Positions 1 through 11,400 of a DNA stretch of 64,000 nucleotides are shown piece after piece. The position numbers and the translations under genes are program-made. The notes beneath the pieces are model-generated. The model saw nothing but the letters and a program-made list of their open reading frames with translations, made no database searches and had not been told where the DNA came from. How positions within the stretch are numbered: the first letter of the stretch is position 1; every line of letters begins with the position of its first letter. The stretch is from Brachynemurus nebulosus (taxonomy: Eukaryota; Arthropoda; Insecta; Neuroptera; Myrmeleontidae). Location of the stretch: NCBI GenBank assembly GCA_035578155.1, contig JAPWDM010000001.1:164459498-164523497 (forward strand). Direction: 5' to 3'.

Positions 1-1730
1 CTTCTGATGTTCTGTGATTTGTATGTAGCAAACTGACATACAGACCTTCCTGACATGTTTAATTAAAACTGGTAAAAAGTGGAAAGTCAATCCATAGCAT
101 TTAATAATAATAAAATTACGTTATCAAAAGTTGTATTGTATTTTATACTGTGTTCAAAAGGTAAGTAATATTTTTAATTCCCTTATTTATAAATAATAAA
201 ATGAAATCGATTGCAAATTGAAACAAAGTTGGGGTGAATAAATACCATATAAATACGCTCTATGAAGCCAATAGAAGTGCAAATGGGGCTAATGTAAACG
301 GGAAAAGGGTGAATCGAAACTAGTTAAAGGTGAATAGAATTGAATGTTTTAGGGCTCACAAAAATTAAATATCAATAATTACCGTAATTTGGGATGAAAT
401 GGAACGATTTTTAAGTTTGTAATAGATTTTCATAATTTTTTTTTTATTTACCATAAACTATACATAATCGATTAATTTTGTTTTTCATATTGTTTTTATA
501 TTTTGTTTTACGGTAACTTATTTTTCATATTTACCATTTTAAAAATCTATTTTTTCTTTTTTGTGGCTAAATTTTTTTTTTAAAAATAGGCATTTCCATT
601 CACCTCACACTTACGGTTATCGGTGAACGAATGACGAGTCAATACTCAATAGGAATTTTGGACATGGCTGTCCAGTTTATTAATAAAATGATAGTATTAG
701 TCGTATTAGTTGATAAATTAATGTTACTGGTAGGGAAATTAAAAATTAAATAAACGAAAGAATGTATATATCATAAACTTCAACTATTCGATGCAGTCGC
801 TCCGGTCGTTTAACAAATAAAAAAATCATTGATACGTATACGGTATATGCGGTATACTTACCTACGGTTGGTACTAACTGATGTATAGTATTGTATCTTA
901 TGTAAAAACCTGACTTTTATTTTTAGTTCATTAATTCTGTGCTTTTATTTAACACATATTTTTTCCAAATGAATAAAAATATAGGTAATACATATTAATT
1001 TCGAATTATAATGACTTAATTATTTTTAAAATTTTGATTAGCCCTGGTACGTCATTCTCAAGTAATTTCTATCAAAACTTCCGCATCCCTATTGACCCGA
1101 TATACGTTCCAATTCATACTGTATGCGTTCCTATTGTCCCTGCCTTCATTTCCAATGACCCCTAATTTTGGTTCTATTGACACCAATTACTAATTTGGCC
1201 AAATATACAAAATATCTATAAACAGTTACCATAGTTTTACATATTTTGAATAAATAAAGGATCTAAGTTTTTAAATTTACCACTCTTTGGAGCATAAACA
1301 CAATTTAAGTAAATTACGAAACAACTATTGATAACCTAATACTTGCACTATTTTACTGATTTTTGACACTTAAATTTCTTAAATATTTTGTTCGTTTTAA
1401 CATTAATTAAATTTATCTCCAGTCTATTACATGTATTTTTTGTACAGAAAGTTAACTAAGAGCTCTCGTAAGGTCACTTTGGGTCGGGTCATATTTCAGC
1501 TTTTACCTATTCAGTACTTAATATTTTATGCTAAAAAATTAACACATACAAAACAAAAACCTTTAGAATGTGTAGTTTTAAGCTCCATGCACTTTCAAGG
1601 TTTATACATATACTTCTGCCAATTTTTAAGCCACCCTAAGTAATCCCTAGTCATTTCACTGCCACTAATTCAAAATGTTTATTAACTAATTTTTTATTTT
1701 TATTTCGTAGATAATATATAAAGTTCAAAT
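1..1730. other. AT-rich non-coding flank of pogo-like gene with degenerate iteron-like repeats
   Basis: No credible coding region. Around 230-410 the sequence repeats a loose motif of the form GGGTGAATMGAAAC in direct orientation (near 231, 285, 307, 328, 391). The complement, CCTATTGACCC-like, recurs at about 1089-1190 (four copies). A probable 3' splice site (pyrimidine run ending TTTCGTAG) lies at about 1709, just before the transposase start, so an untranslated first exon may lie here. Seen: the repeats and the AG. Inferred: that they belong to the 5' end of the pogo-like element. Confidence 0.4.
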
Positions 1731-3089
1731 ATGCCACGAGTATATGTACCTGATCCTCTTGGAAAAAAGTATCGCAAATATGATGAAGCTACTTTAAAAA
1801 AAGCAGTCGAAGAATTGCTTGCAAATAACAAAACTAAATATAAAGAAATTGCAAAAAAATATGATATCAATAAGACCGTTTTGTGGAGACACTGTCATAA
1901 ACCAACAAAAAAGCAAGGTGGACAAACAGTTTTAAGTCCAGAGGAGGAAGAATATATTGTACAGTATTTGAATATTTGCGGAAATTGGGATTATTCTCTA
2001 AATTCAATCGACTTAAGATATATTGTAAAAATGTACTTGGATAAACTGGGCGTAGTAGCAAAACGATTCAAAAATAATTTACCAAGTCCAGATTTTGTAA
2101 AAGCCTTTTTAAACAGAAATAAAGATAAAATATCCGCAAAAATAAATCTAAATTCGAAAAAAGTCAGTACTCCGGTTTTACCACAAATAATCAAAGATTA
2201 TTTTGTAAAATTAGAAAAATATTTAGAGGGTGTTCCAACAGAAAATATTTTAGCCTATGACGAAATAGGTTTGATTGATAATCCGGATTGTAACAATATT
2301 CTAACGAGACGCAAAGTTAAATATCCAGAACGGAGTAACACCCTCTCAGAGGCATCAGTCTTTGTCATGTGGTCTGCCACTGCTGATGGTCAACTGTTAC
2401 CACCGTATATTGTATACAGATCACAAAATATATATAAAACTTGGACAACTAACGGGCCTCCGGGAGCCAAATATGATAAATCCGAATATGGATGGGTTAA
2501 CATGACTATATTTGAAGATTGGATTCAAAGCATAGTAATCCCTTTTTTTAAGGACAAACCTGGGAAAAAATACCTAATAGGTGACATGCTAAGCACACCT
2601 TTATCGGTGGACACCATCAAGTTATGTTATGAAAACGATATTAGTTTTGTGTTTTTACCGACTAACTCTGTATATTTTACGCAACCACTCGATGCGGCAT
2701 TTTTCAAACCTATGGAAACAGCGTGGAAACAAATTTTACTTAACTGGAAGGAAACAGACGGAAAACGACAGTCTTGTGTACCAAAGCCGTGTTTCGCCAA
2801 ATTACTACAACAGCTTGTGGATGAATTAAAAATTAAGGCAACAAATAATATTTTGATGGGATTTAAAAAAACTGGAATTAATCCCCTCAATGTTGATGAA
2901 GTACTTTCTGAATTCTCTGAAGAAATCAAGGAAAGTGAAGATACGAAAATGGATACTGATGAGGCCGTTTTAAATATTCTCAGCTATGAACCAGATGTAG
3001 ATCAAGAAACTCAGATAGCTCCGGATGAAAGTGCAGTTGAAATTACAGAAGAAGATTACGTACAGGAATACGTTGTGGTTTACGTTTAA
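1731..3089 (+). CDS. pogo/jerky-like DDE transposase (CENP-B superfamily), intact ORF
   Basis: A 452-residue intact ORF. The N-terminus (about residues 15-60) is a psq/CENP-B-type helix-turn-helix (YKEIAKKYDINKTVLWRH), followed by a second CENP-B-like DNA-binding region (about 65-140). The DDE_1 domain covers about 160-390. The first acidic residue is in LAYDEIGL, the second in YLIGDMLSTP and the third in FTQPLDAAFF. All three Asp positions are present, but the usual D-N-x-x-S-H around the second is changed to D-M-L-S-T-P. The acidic C-terminal tail (about 400-452) is typical of jerky/tigger proteins. Members cut and paste elements into TA targets; some have been domesticated as chromatin proteins. 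No stop or frameshift is seen, so the copy is recent or under selection. I could not define terminal inverted repeats. Start chosen as the only Met before the HTH, with context AAATATG. Confidence 0.85.
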   Translation: MPRVYVPDPLGKKYRKYDEATLKKAVEELLANNKTKYKEIAKKYDINKTVLWRHCHKPTKKQGGQTVLSPEEEEYIVQYLNICGNWDYSLNSIDLRYIVKMYLDKLGVVAKRFKNNLPSPDFVKAFLNRNKDKISAKINLNSKKVSTPVLPQIIKDYFVKLEKYLEGVPTENILAYDEIGLIDNPDCNNILTRRKVKYPERSNTLSEASVFVMWSATADGQLLPPYIVYRSQNIYKTWTTNGPPGAKYDKSEYGWVNMTIFEDWIQSIVIPFFKDKPGKKYLIGDMLSTPLSVDTIKLCYENDISFVFLPTNSVYFTQPLDAAFFKPMETAWKQILLNWKETDGKRQSCVPKPCFAKLLQQLVDELKIKATNNILMGFKKTGINPLNVDEVLSEFSEEIKESEDTKMDTDEAVLNILSYEPDVDQETQIAPDESAVEITEEDYVQEYVVVYV

Positions 3090-5435
3090 AGGAGGAAAAA
3101 GAAGAAAAAGTACAAATATAAATTTTTATAAGTAAAATTTTAGCACAAAATTGGGACTATGTGGAAAAGGTAACTATTACAAATCCCGAAAATGTGATTA
3201 ATTATCAAGAAAGTCAACTAAAAAAAAAAATGACAGACGCTTGCGAGAGAAAAGAAATAATTGAGACATAATTGTCTGAAATTGGATTACGATCGGTATT
3301 ATGTAACTTGGATGAAATTCATCGTAAAACTAATAAAAAATATTAATTCAGCATTTATCAGGATTAAAAAGACATTTAAGACAAAAATATATCTTATCTT
3401 GACTGATACATTTAAAAAAAGAGAAAGATATATTTCATTTTATATTTCTAATATTACTTTTTCATTGATTTTAGCTTAAAACATAGTTTTTGAACCAAAT
3501 GTAGAATATAAAGGATTAAACTATGTAGTCCTAACGTAGTTATTACTTAATATTAAAATGTAAATATTTATTATAAAATAAAAAAAAACAATTATTTTAA
3601 TTATTAATTAATTTTTTCAACTTACTTCATGAAACAAGTTTCTTTGTAAGTTTTTAATACTTTTATTTATTTTTTTCTTTTTCATTCCTTTACTAAAAAA
3701 AAAATAAATGATAATTGTCACATAGATAGCTTAATTACCCCATATTACCCAATATCATCAAAAACGAATTTTTGTACTGGAGTAACAAAATACTCATATT
3801 TGTTTTTATTGTTTTTATTAAACACACATTCGCACATGTTGAATAATTTTTATTTATTTATTTAATTCTTTAATAACATTGCCAGCCCTGAGAAAGTTTG
3901 AATATATTTGTTATAAAAAATCAATAATTATCCCAGCCTACTTACTAAATAAAATTACATCTAACTCAACAAAAATTATAAAATAAGTATTACAAAGTTT
4001 TTTTTCTACTCCTGTTGAAGAACACACTCATTACATATTCGTTAATTGTTGAAAAAGTTAGGTATTATTCAAAGGTGTGGAGGAATGATTATTTCTCGAT
4101 ACCTTTCGACCAATGAAATCACCGTATTAACCATTATTAAATGGGCTTGCGATTGTTTTGTGAATAATATAATTATGTTTTAATTTCATATACTTTGCGC
4201 AGTAACGTGTAAGTAAACAAAACAATTTGAATTTTATTTTGATCATTTCCATAGACACATATACAAACATTTAATGAAATTAGAGATATTTAAAATTTTT
4301 ATTCTTTTAAAATTTATATTCATTTTTATTTAAATTAAAAAGGAAAAAAGTCGTAGAAAAATTATAGTATTCTACTCGCTTGCAATGGCTATTACTCACT
4401 CAGTTGCATTACGACACTCGCCTCGTAAACTCGTAAATTAAATGATAATTTAACTCATGTGTATCAGGTCCTATAAGAATATTGTAGTCTTTTTACTTTT
4501 ACCATGGAAAAAAAGTTAGGACAGATTTTTACTATACAGCGAAAAAAATGGTATAAAACATTTCATTGGTTATTTCATTGTAGGTAAACACGATAAAAAC
4601 GAAACAAAAATTCGTATTGGTAAATTTAACTGATTTCAGAACCATGTAACAATGTATTAAATAATAATATGAATTATACTAATTTATTTTATTCGTTAAA
4701 TTGTCTTACCGTATTACACTTGAATTATATATTTTTTCTGAATAAATTTGTGTTTTCTACAACTTAAATTTCTTGTCTAATAGCAATTTAACTCAAAGAA
4801 CTGTCAACCCGAAAACACTTCAACTTCGCTGTCGCGTTTTTGTTAGTTAACAGTTCTTGTCGTTAAATTACTAGGCAACAAATTTTCGTTAGACAAACTC
4901 AAGTTTATTCGAAAAAATTAAAATCTCTCGTGTAATAATAAGTGAAAAAAATAATAATAACAATAATGCGTCTTAAATGTTATATTGTTTTAACAATAAT
5001 GAACATTAACTTAATAAGTTTCAATAAAATACTTCAACAATGTATGGTAATCCGCCTAAAACATTTTGTAATTATAACAATGTATAGGTAAATTACATGT
5101 ACGCATAACTAACAATAAGTTGAAAGTATACGGACCGTCTATGATGAGTAGCTGATCTGAACACACACACATATTTAAGAACGTAGTGTACGTGTGTACG
5201 CAATGTGTGGCTCACCCCTCTCATTTGATGTTTTTGTTGCACTTCTTGGAGTGTATAAAAAGTGGATTTTTTGTGTATTAATATTGATTCCCACCCTCTC
5301 AACTTATAAAGATCTTCCTGTTGTAAAAATATCGTAAATATGATCAACAAAAAATGAGTAAAAGGTAATTTGAAAAATAATTTCTTATTATAAATAAAAA
5401 ATTTATATTACAAACAAAATTAAAATAAACAAATT
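3090..5435. other. AT-rich intergenic region, no gene recognised
   Basis: No coding signal. The first few hundred bases are probably the 3' end of the pogo-like element. An imperfect foldback lies at about 4762-4908: its arms share CTTGTCTAATAGCAATTTAA-like and AAGAACTGT motifs and could be a small decayed MITE. Nothing else is supported. Confidence 0.4.
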
Positions 5436-8400
5436 TTACATTATATCTTGATTTTCAGTACTTATAGTTTTATGAGTTTTCATATGTACAATAAGAGTTT
5501 TTCGTTGTATGAAACTACGATTGCATATAGTACAAACGTGAGGTCTTTCATTCGTATGAACTCTGATATGAACAGTTAAATTCGATTTTCTGTTGAAACT
5601 CTTATCACAGTATGTACAAGTAAACATTTTTTCACCTACAACAGAAAAATAATTATTAACAAAAATATGGTGTGTGCCGTAAAGTGGTGGAGAATTATCG
5701 ATAGTCAAGTTTTTGTTGCTAAAATCATACATAGAACTTAAGACTAATATAATGGAATAAATGGTTTTAAACATTTTGTTTATCTAAAATCCTGCTTTTT
5801 CAAACTTATTATACTTAACAACAAATTTTAATACTCTCAACAAATATTTTATTCAAAAGATTTTTTGAACTTCTAGTTTTAAACATATGAATAAAATCAT
5901 ACTTTTTGATTCTATACTAAAATCTTAGAACCCTAATAATTTCGTTATGTACGTCCGTAAGATATTTTTAAATTTTCACAAATACTATACAAATTTAAAT
6001 ATTTCAGCTTACCTGATCCAGAATAGTAAAAATTCTCACTCGCGCCTCTGGTGGTTGAATTAGAAGTTGTATCAAATAAAAATGTACATTTACTTACCTG
6101 CACATAATTTGTATAATACTTATTTCTATCGACAATTAACTTTTTAAACAAACCATATAGAAAATTTTTTTTGTCTCAAAATGCCGGACTTTTTACTGCC
6201 AGTGATAAGTACAATAGATAAGGTTACAAAAAAAGAAAAAGAAAAAAAATCAAAGATCCCAACATCAAAAAAGTGAACCTTAAGAATTTACAAAATATAA
6301 ATTATATTAAACTATGTTGATAAAATTGAACATTATTTAGAATTATACCGTATTTCGGAAAATCTGTCATAGATGGCGGCACCTGTATCAGTGAATCACA
6401 GCAATTTGAGCCGCCATATTGCAGGACGAGTTAACTTGTCTTAATCATTTAAAGGATTAAATGTATACGTATATTTTACTTGATACTGCTTTCAATTTTA
6501 CCACTAAAGGCACTGTTGTAGTTTTCGCGTGATCAGTAAATACATATAAATACAAACAGAAGGGAAGAGGATAATCTTTTTATATTATGAAATTAATTTT
6601 TTGGTATTTGTGATGGTTCAGAAAGGGTAATATTTTTAAAGAATTAAATAAAAAAAAACTATATAAATCACGAAATAATTCAACATACGCGAACACACAC
6701 ATTTTTAATAAAGAAAATAACAATAAAGTGATAAAAAAAATATAAAATGACAATTTTTGAACAAAATATGTGTTATGTCAACCAACACATTGTAATATAT
6801 TAATGTACATATACCAAGTAGTATATGTAAACTATCACACTGAGAGTGCGTTGGTCAGTGCCTGTCCGCGGTAGCATCACACATATGTGTGATCACAATG
6901 TCCCTGCCACTCTCCATATGTCTCTTATAAAAAAATATATCGTTTACTGTCGCTGCTGTAACTGATCTACAAGATGGCGTTGATGGTACTTGTATCTAAA
7001 ATAGAGTCGGGACATGAGTTTTGGTAGTTCGCTATTTTTCATCAAAGATTCATCTAAAATAAATTGGAAATAAATTAAATATTTAAAAACATACTTTAAA
7101 TTCAACCTAAAAAGATTAATTAAATTAAAAAATTTTAATTTTTCATTAACACATAACTTGGTAACGATAATTTTGTAGTCCAACATATGATAATTATTAA
7201 TTTTGACATCTATTTGATGAAAAATTCTCACATGTCCCAACTCTATTTAGTATAGGGATTATTGATTACAAGTGCCATCAGCGCCACGTAGCGGCCTGTG
7301 ACAATAAAAATTCGTCCTTGGAAACAAGTGTGAAGAGGCAGAGACATGGCGGTCACTAATGTGTCACACATGTTTTAACGAACTGTAAAGTATTAACTCT
7401 TTAAATGATTAAGACGAGTTAACTGATCCTGCAATATAGCGGCTCAAAATGCTGTGATATGTATATACTGTGTGAGTTTTTCGAGAGTTGCCATTTTTAT
7501 TACAGCCAAACCGTTGATTCAATCGAAAAATTGTTCAAATAAGAGTTGTAGATATCGCCGGGGGCAACCGATTGCTATAGTCAGGAGCTTTATAGTTCTT
7601 ATGGTTTTCGAGCTAAGATACAAACTTATAGATTTTTAAATGAGACTATACATATATTAATTTTTCGATAAAACTGATCTAATGCATTAATTAACAACAT
7701 AAATGAGCAAAAATATTTTTTTACCCAAGTTTAATTTTTTAATTTTTCTTTTTAATTTATCAGTTAGGCGGTAAAAATATGAATATGTACTTGAGGCTAC
7801 TTCAACCGATAGTGTTTTACTTGGTTACATTTCCATTACATCCAAGAAAAGAACCTTTTCCAGTACCATTTCTATAATAAAAATTTGGTTGTAATTGGCG
7901 ACGCAAAGATTCTCACTCGCGACTCTGGTGGTAAAATTAGAACTAGCATCAAGTAAAAATATACGTATACGATTAATGGGTCATATAAAATCTAGTAATC
8001 CACGCATAATTTGTATAGTACATTTTTCTATCGACAATTAAACTTATACAAAAATTTTTACTTGATACATCTTCTAATTTAAAAAACCAGGAGCGCTCGC
8101 GTAATCTTTGCGTCACCAATAGAAATGGCAACTCTCAAAAAACTCCCATGGTATTCACTGGTACAGGTGCCGCTATCTGTGAAAGATTTTCCGAAATACG
8201 GTATAATAAATTCTAAATATTGTTCAATTTGATCAACATAGTTTAGTATAATTTATATTTTGTAAATTCCTAGGGTTCACTTTTTTGATGTTGGGATCTT
8301 TGATTTTTTTTTCTTTTTTTTGTAACCTTATCTATTGTACTTATCACTGGCAGTAAAAAGTCCATTTTGAGACAAAAAAATTTTTCCATATGGTTTGTTT

Positions 8401-11400
8401 AAAAGGGTTAATATAATCTATTAATAAATGTATATACGAGAAAGCTATGCGTCATACTCTTTAGCAATGTATTTTCATCATATTACCGTAAAGAACTAAA
8501 GAAAAGAATAAAATAAAAATTTTTACCTGTGTGTGTATTAAGATGTCTTTTGAGTTCTTGCGAAGATTTGAATTGTTTCGGACAAATGGTACAACTGTAC
8601 TCTCTTACATCTGCATGTCTATTCATGTGTTTTCGTAAATTTTCTTTTTGATAAAAGCCTTTGCCACATTCAGAACATACATGTGTTCGTTCCCGATTAT
8701 CATTACCAATTTTATGTGCAATTAAATGGCTGCTCCACGTTGACCATTGTTTGAATCTTTTGTCTGTTTCAAATGAACAAAAATTAACAACTTTAATTCA
8801 TTTTAAACCAAAATTTTAATGATACAAAAATTTCGTTTTCACATGTTTGGTATACTCACTGCAATATTCACAAGTATAAGGACGAGTTCCATTATGCACA
8901 CGAAGATGTGCGCGTAAGTTTGCGCTTAATGTAAACGTTCTTCCACAATATATACAAAGATATGATTTTTTGCCTGTATGTATCTAAAATTTAAAAAAAT
9001 CTACATATTTTGTTTTCAGTAATTTTTCATCATACATATAGAGTGCATTCGTTGCCCTCATCACTTACTTCTAAATGATGTAGGCACATGCGCACACTAA
9101 TTAAAAATTGCACGCGAATTGGCAGGAATTAGCAATGTCCATTCCCGCCACAGATGAGACAGATCAAACCTACATTATAAAAAAGTGTAATCCGAAAGTT
9201 GTAATAAGTAGCAATTTACACTACTACTAATTTAGTCTGTTATTGACCGTCGTGGTGTTCGCGTCATAATAAATATCACTGAGGAGAGAATCGACTAGAG
9301 AGAATGCTGTGTATTACAAATACATTAAGAAATTGAAGTAAAAAAAATTGACTGATGTAAGCAAAATATTGACTGATGGGATTACTTTAATGGCGGTCAA
9401 ACCATTAATTTAATGGTTTATCTAATATTTATAAACAAGTCTCCGTGGTTACAAGTTGGGCTTACTAAAATGGAGTCATGCTTCAAAATTTAATGCCTGT
9501 GGTATCTCTAGGAAACATGTTAATATGTTCGATTCAGTGCTCAGTGATAAATATCATGTTTTTTTAATCAACTCGTGAAATTTAAACAGAAAAAAATATG
9601 AAGTGTGTCGTATTTAAGTGTAAAAATTCTATTGAATAACAAATTTCTCAAAATAAAGGGATATCTTTCTTAAAATAAATAAATTTATTTTTAATTGTTG
9701 ACTGGTAGTAAGATACGGTTGCCATGATAGTATGTAGTATATGTATGTGTACTGCATATATCATCATCAACATATCATACTAACACATTGGCATATTCGT
9801 GTTCATACATCATGTGTTTTGATCGTATGTGTGCTGTGTTACGTCACTCGTTGATTACAGTGGGCACAGTTTGGTAAATATACAAGTTTTACCCCTTGAT
9901 TCCCGCGCATTTTTTAATTAATGTGCGCATGTGCCTACATCATTTAGAAGTAATTGATGAGGGCAACGAAGACACTCAATATCGTTGAAATATAAACGAA
10001 TAAATTACACTTTTGACGTTGTAAGCAACAATAAAAAAGATTGAAATAGAATAATATATCTTACTCTTTTTAGATAATAAAATTCGCATATACGTAAAAA
10101 GAGTAAGGCGTATATGATTCTATTTCAATTTTTTAGTTGCTTACAAAGAGTCAAAAGTGTATTTGTGGATATTCTGAAAATCATCCCAGTTTTATTCGTA
10201 TTTCAATTTTGAACCTTTTCGTACCAAAATTGGCAAAACAACATGGGATCACTTATGTTCTGTCCGTCTATCATCGACGATCTTCTACGAAGCTATTTAA
10301 TTTAAAATTGTTTAATATTCACTGATTTGAGCGTTACTTTATGGTATTCCATATTTGTAAATAATAAAACATATTTTATTTAGCAAAAATACGCCACTTT
10401 ATTTTTTACTTGTGGCAATTGTTTCGAGCGTAATTGTTAATTTTCACTTTTTTACTAAGTAAAATATTGCACAGAGACAGAGTGTGGTGGCCCAGTTATC
10501 GACATTATGTTGAATTTTGATTCTGAGAGTTAATTTCAGGAGGTAACCTAGAAAGTTTTACACCAGAATACTAAAAATTTCTACACCAGAATAAACACAA
10601 GTTACTTTTTATGTATTTTATCCTTGTAAAATTTTGTTAGCATAGCCATAGATACGATAAAAGAAGTTGACAATAATATTTAAGTAATCATCTGACTTAA
10701 AATATTATTTAAATAGTGCCGCTAAGAATTACTGAAAGAAAAACAGGCTGTAAATATCTCTGCTTTTATTTAGTAAGCGTAAATAGGCAAGATACAGATA
10801 TTATGATCGTTTTGAAATTAAAAAATCAGTAAACCATTTTTTCAAACATCTTTCGCAAATATTCTGCTTGTTTAATTATTTCAAAAAAAAAAAAAAAAAA
10901 AAAAATACCCAGTACAATGTACAGAGCAACCTCTCATTTAACAGTCCTCTGAGGCCGTTGGAGGAGAAATTGTTAAATGAGAAAGTCATAGGTTATGGGC
11001 GTCAATGCTTCTGATTTATATTGTCGGCCATCTCACGAATGGTTGTATCTCATTTTTGTATCTCTATCCAAATTTTGAGTTGCGACACCGACAGTATTAT
11101 TTACTCAGCATTTTAAATAAGTCTCGCGAACCCTTGCTTCCCTAGTTTTTGCCGTTTAGAAACTGTATTGATGAACGGTTTAAACGTTTCTCACTTGAAT
11201 TTCGAATAATTGGTCACAAATCGTCATAAATGGAAAAATCAGGAAAAATGAGATACAGCCATTCGTGAGATGACCGACGATATACTTCCATAATTTACCG
11301 TTACAAACTATTACTTAGACGACAAAACTTCAATACATGATTTTAATCAGTGTTTGTTTTTTTAACACAACAATAGGTAAAAAAATAGAAAAGACACACA

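Larger units (their letters stand above)
7393..8411 (+). mobile_element. TTAA-MITE (R1) copy b, interrupted by the R6 element
   Basis: TTAA at 7393-7396 and 8408-8411. The R1 sequence is continuous if the R6 insertion (7468-8151) is removed. It is oriented opposite to copy a, forming a large inverted pair around the P-derived MITE. Confidence 0.7.

Noticed and set aside
6944..7240. 98-codon open frame on the - strand
   Set aside because: Lies wholly within the P-derived MITE; no domain.
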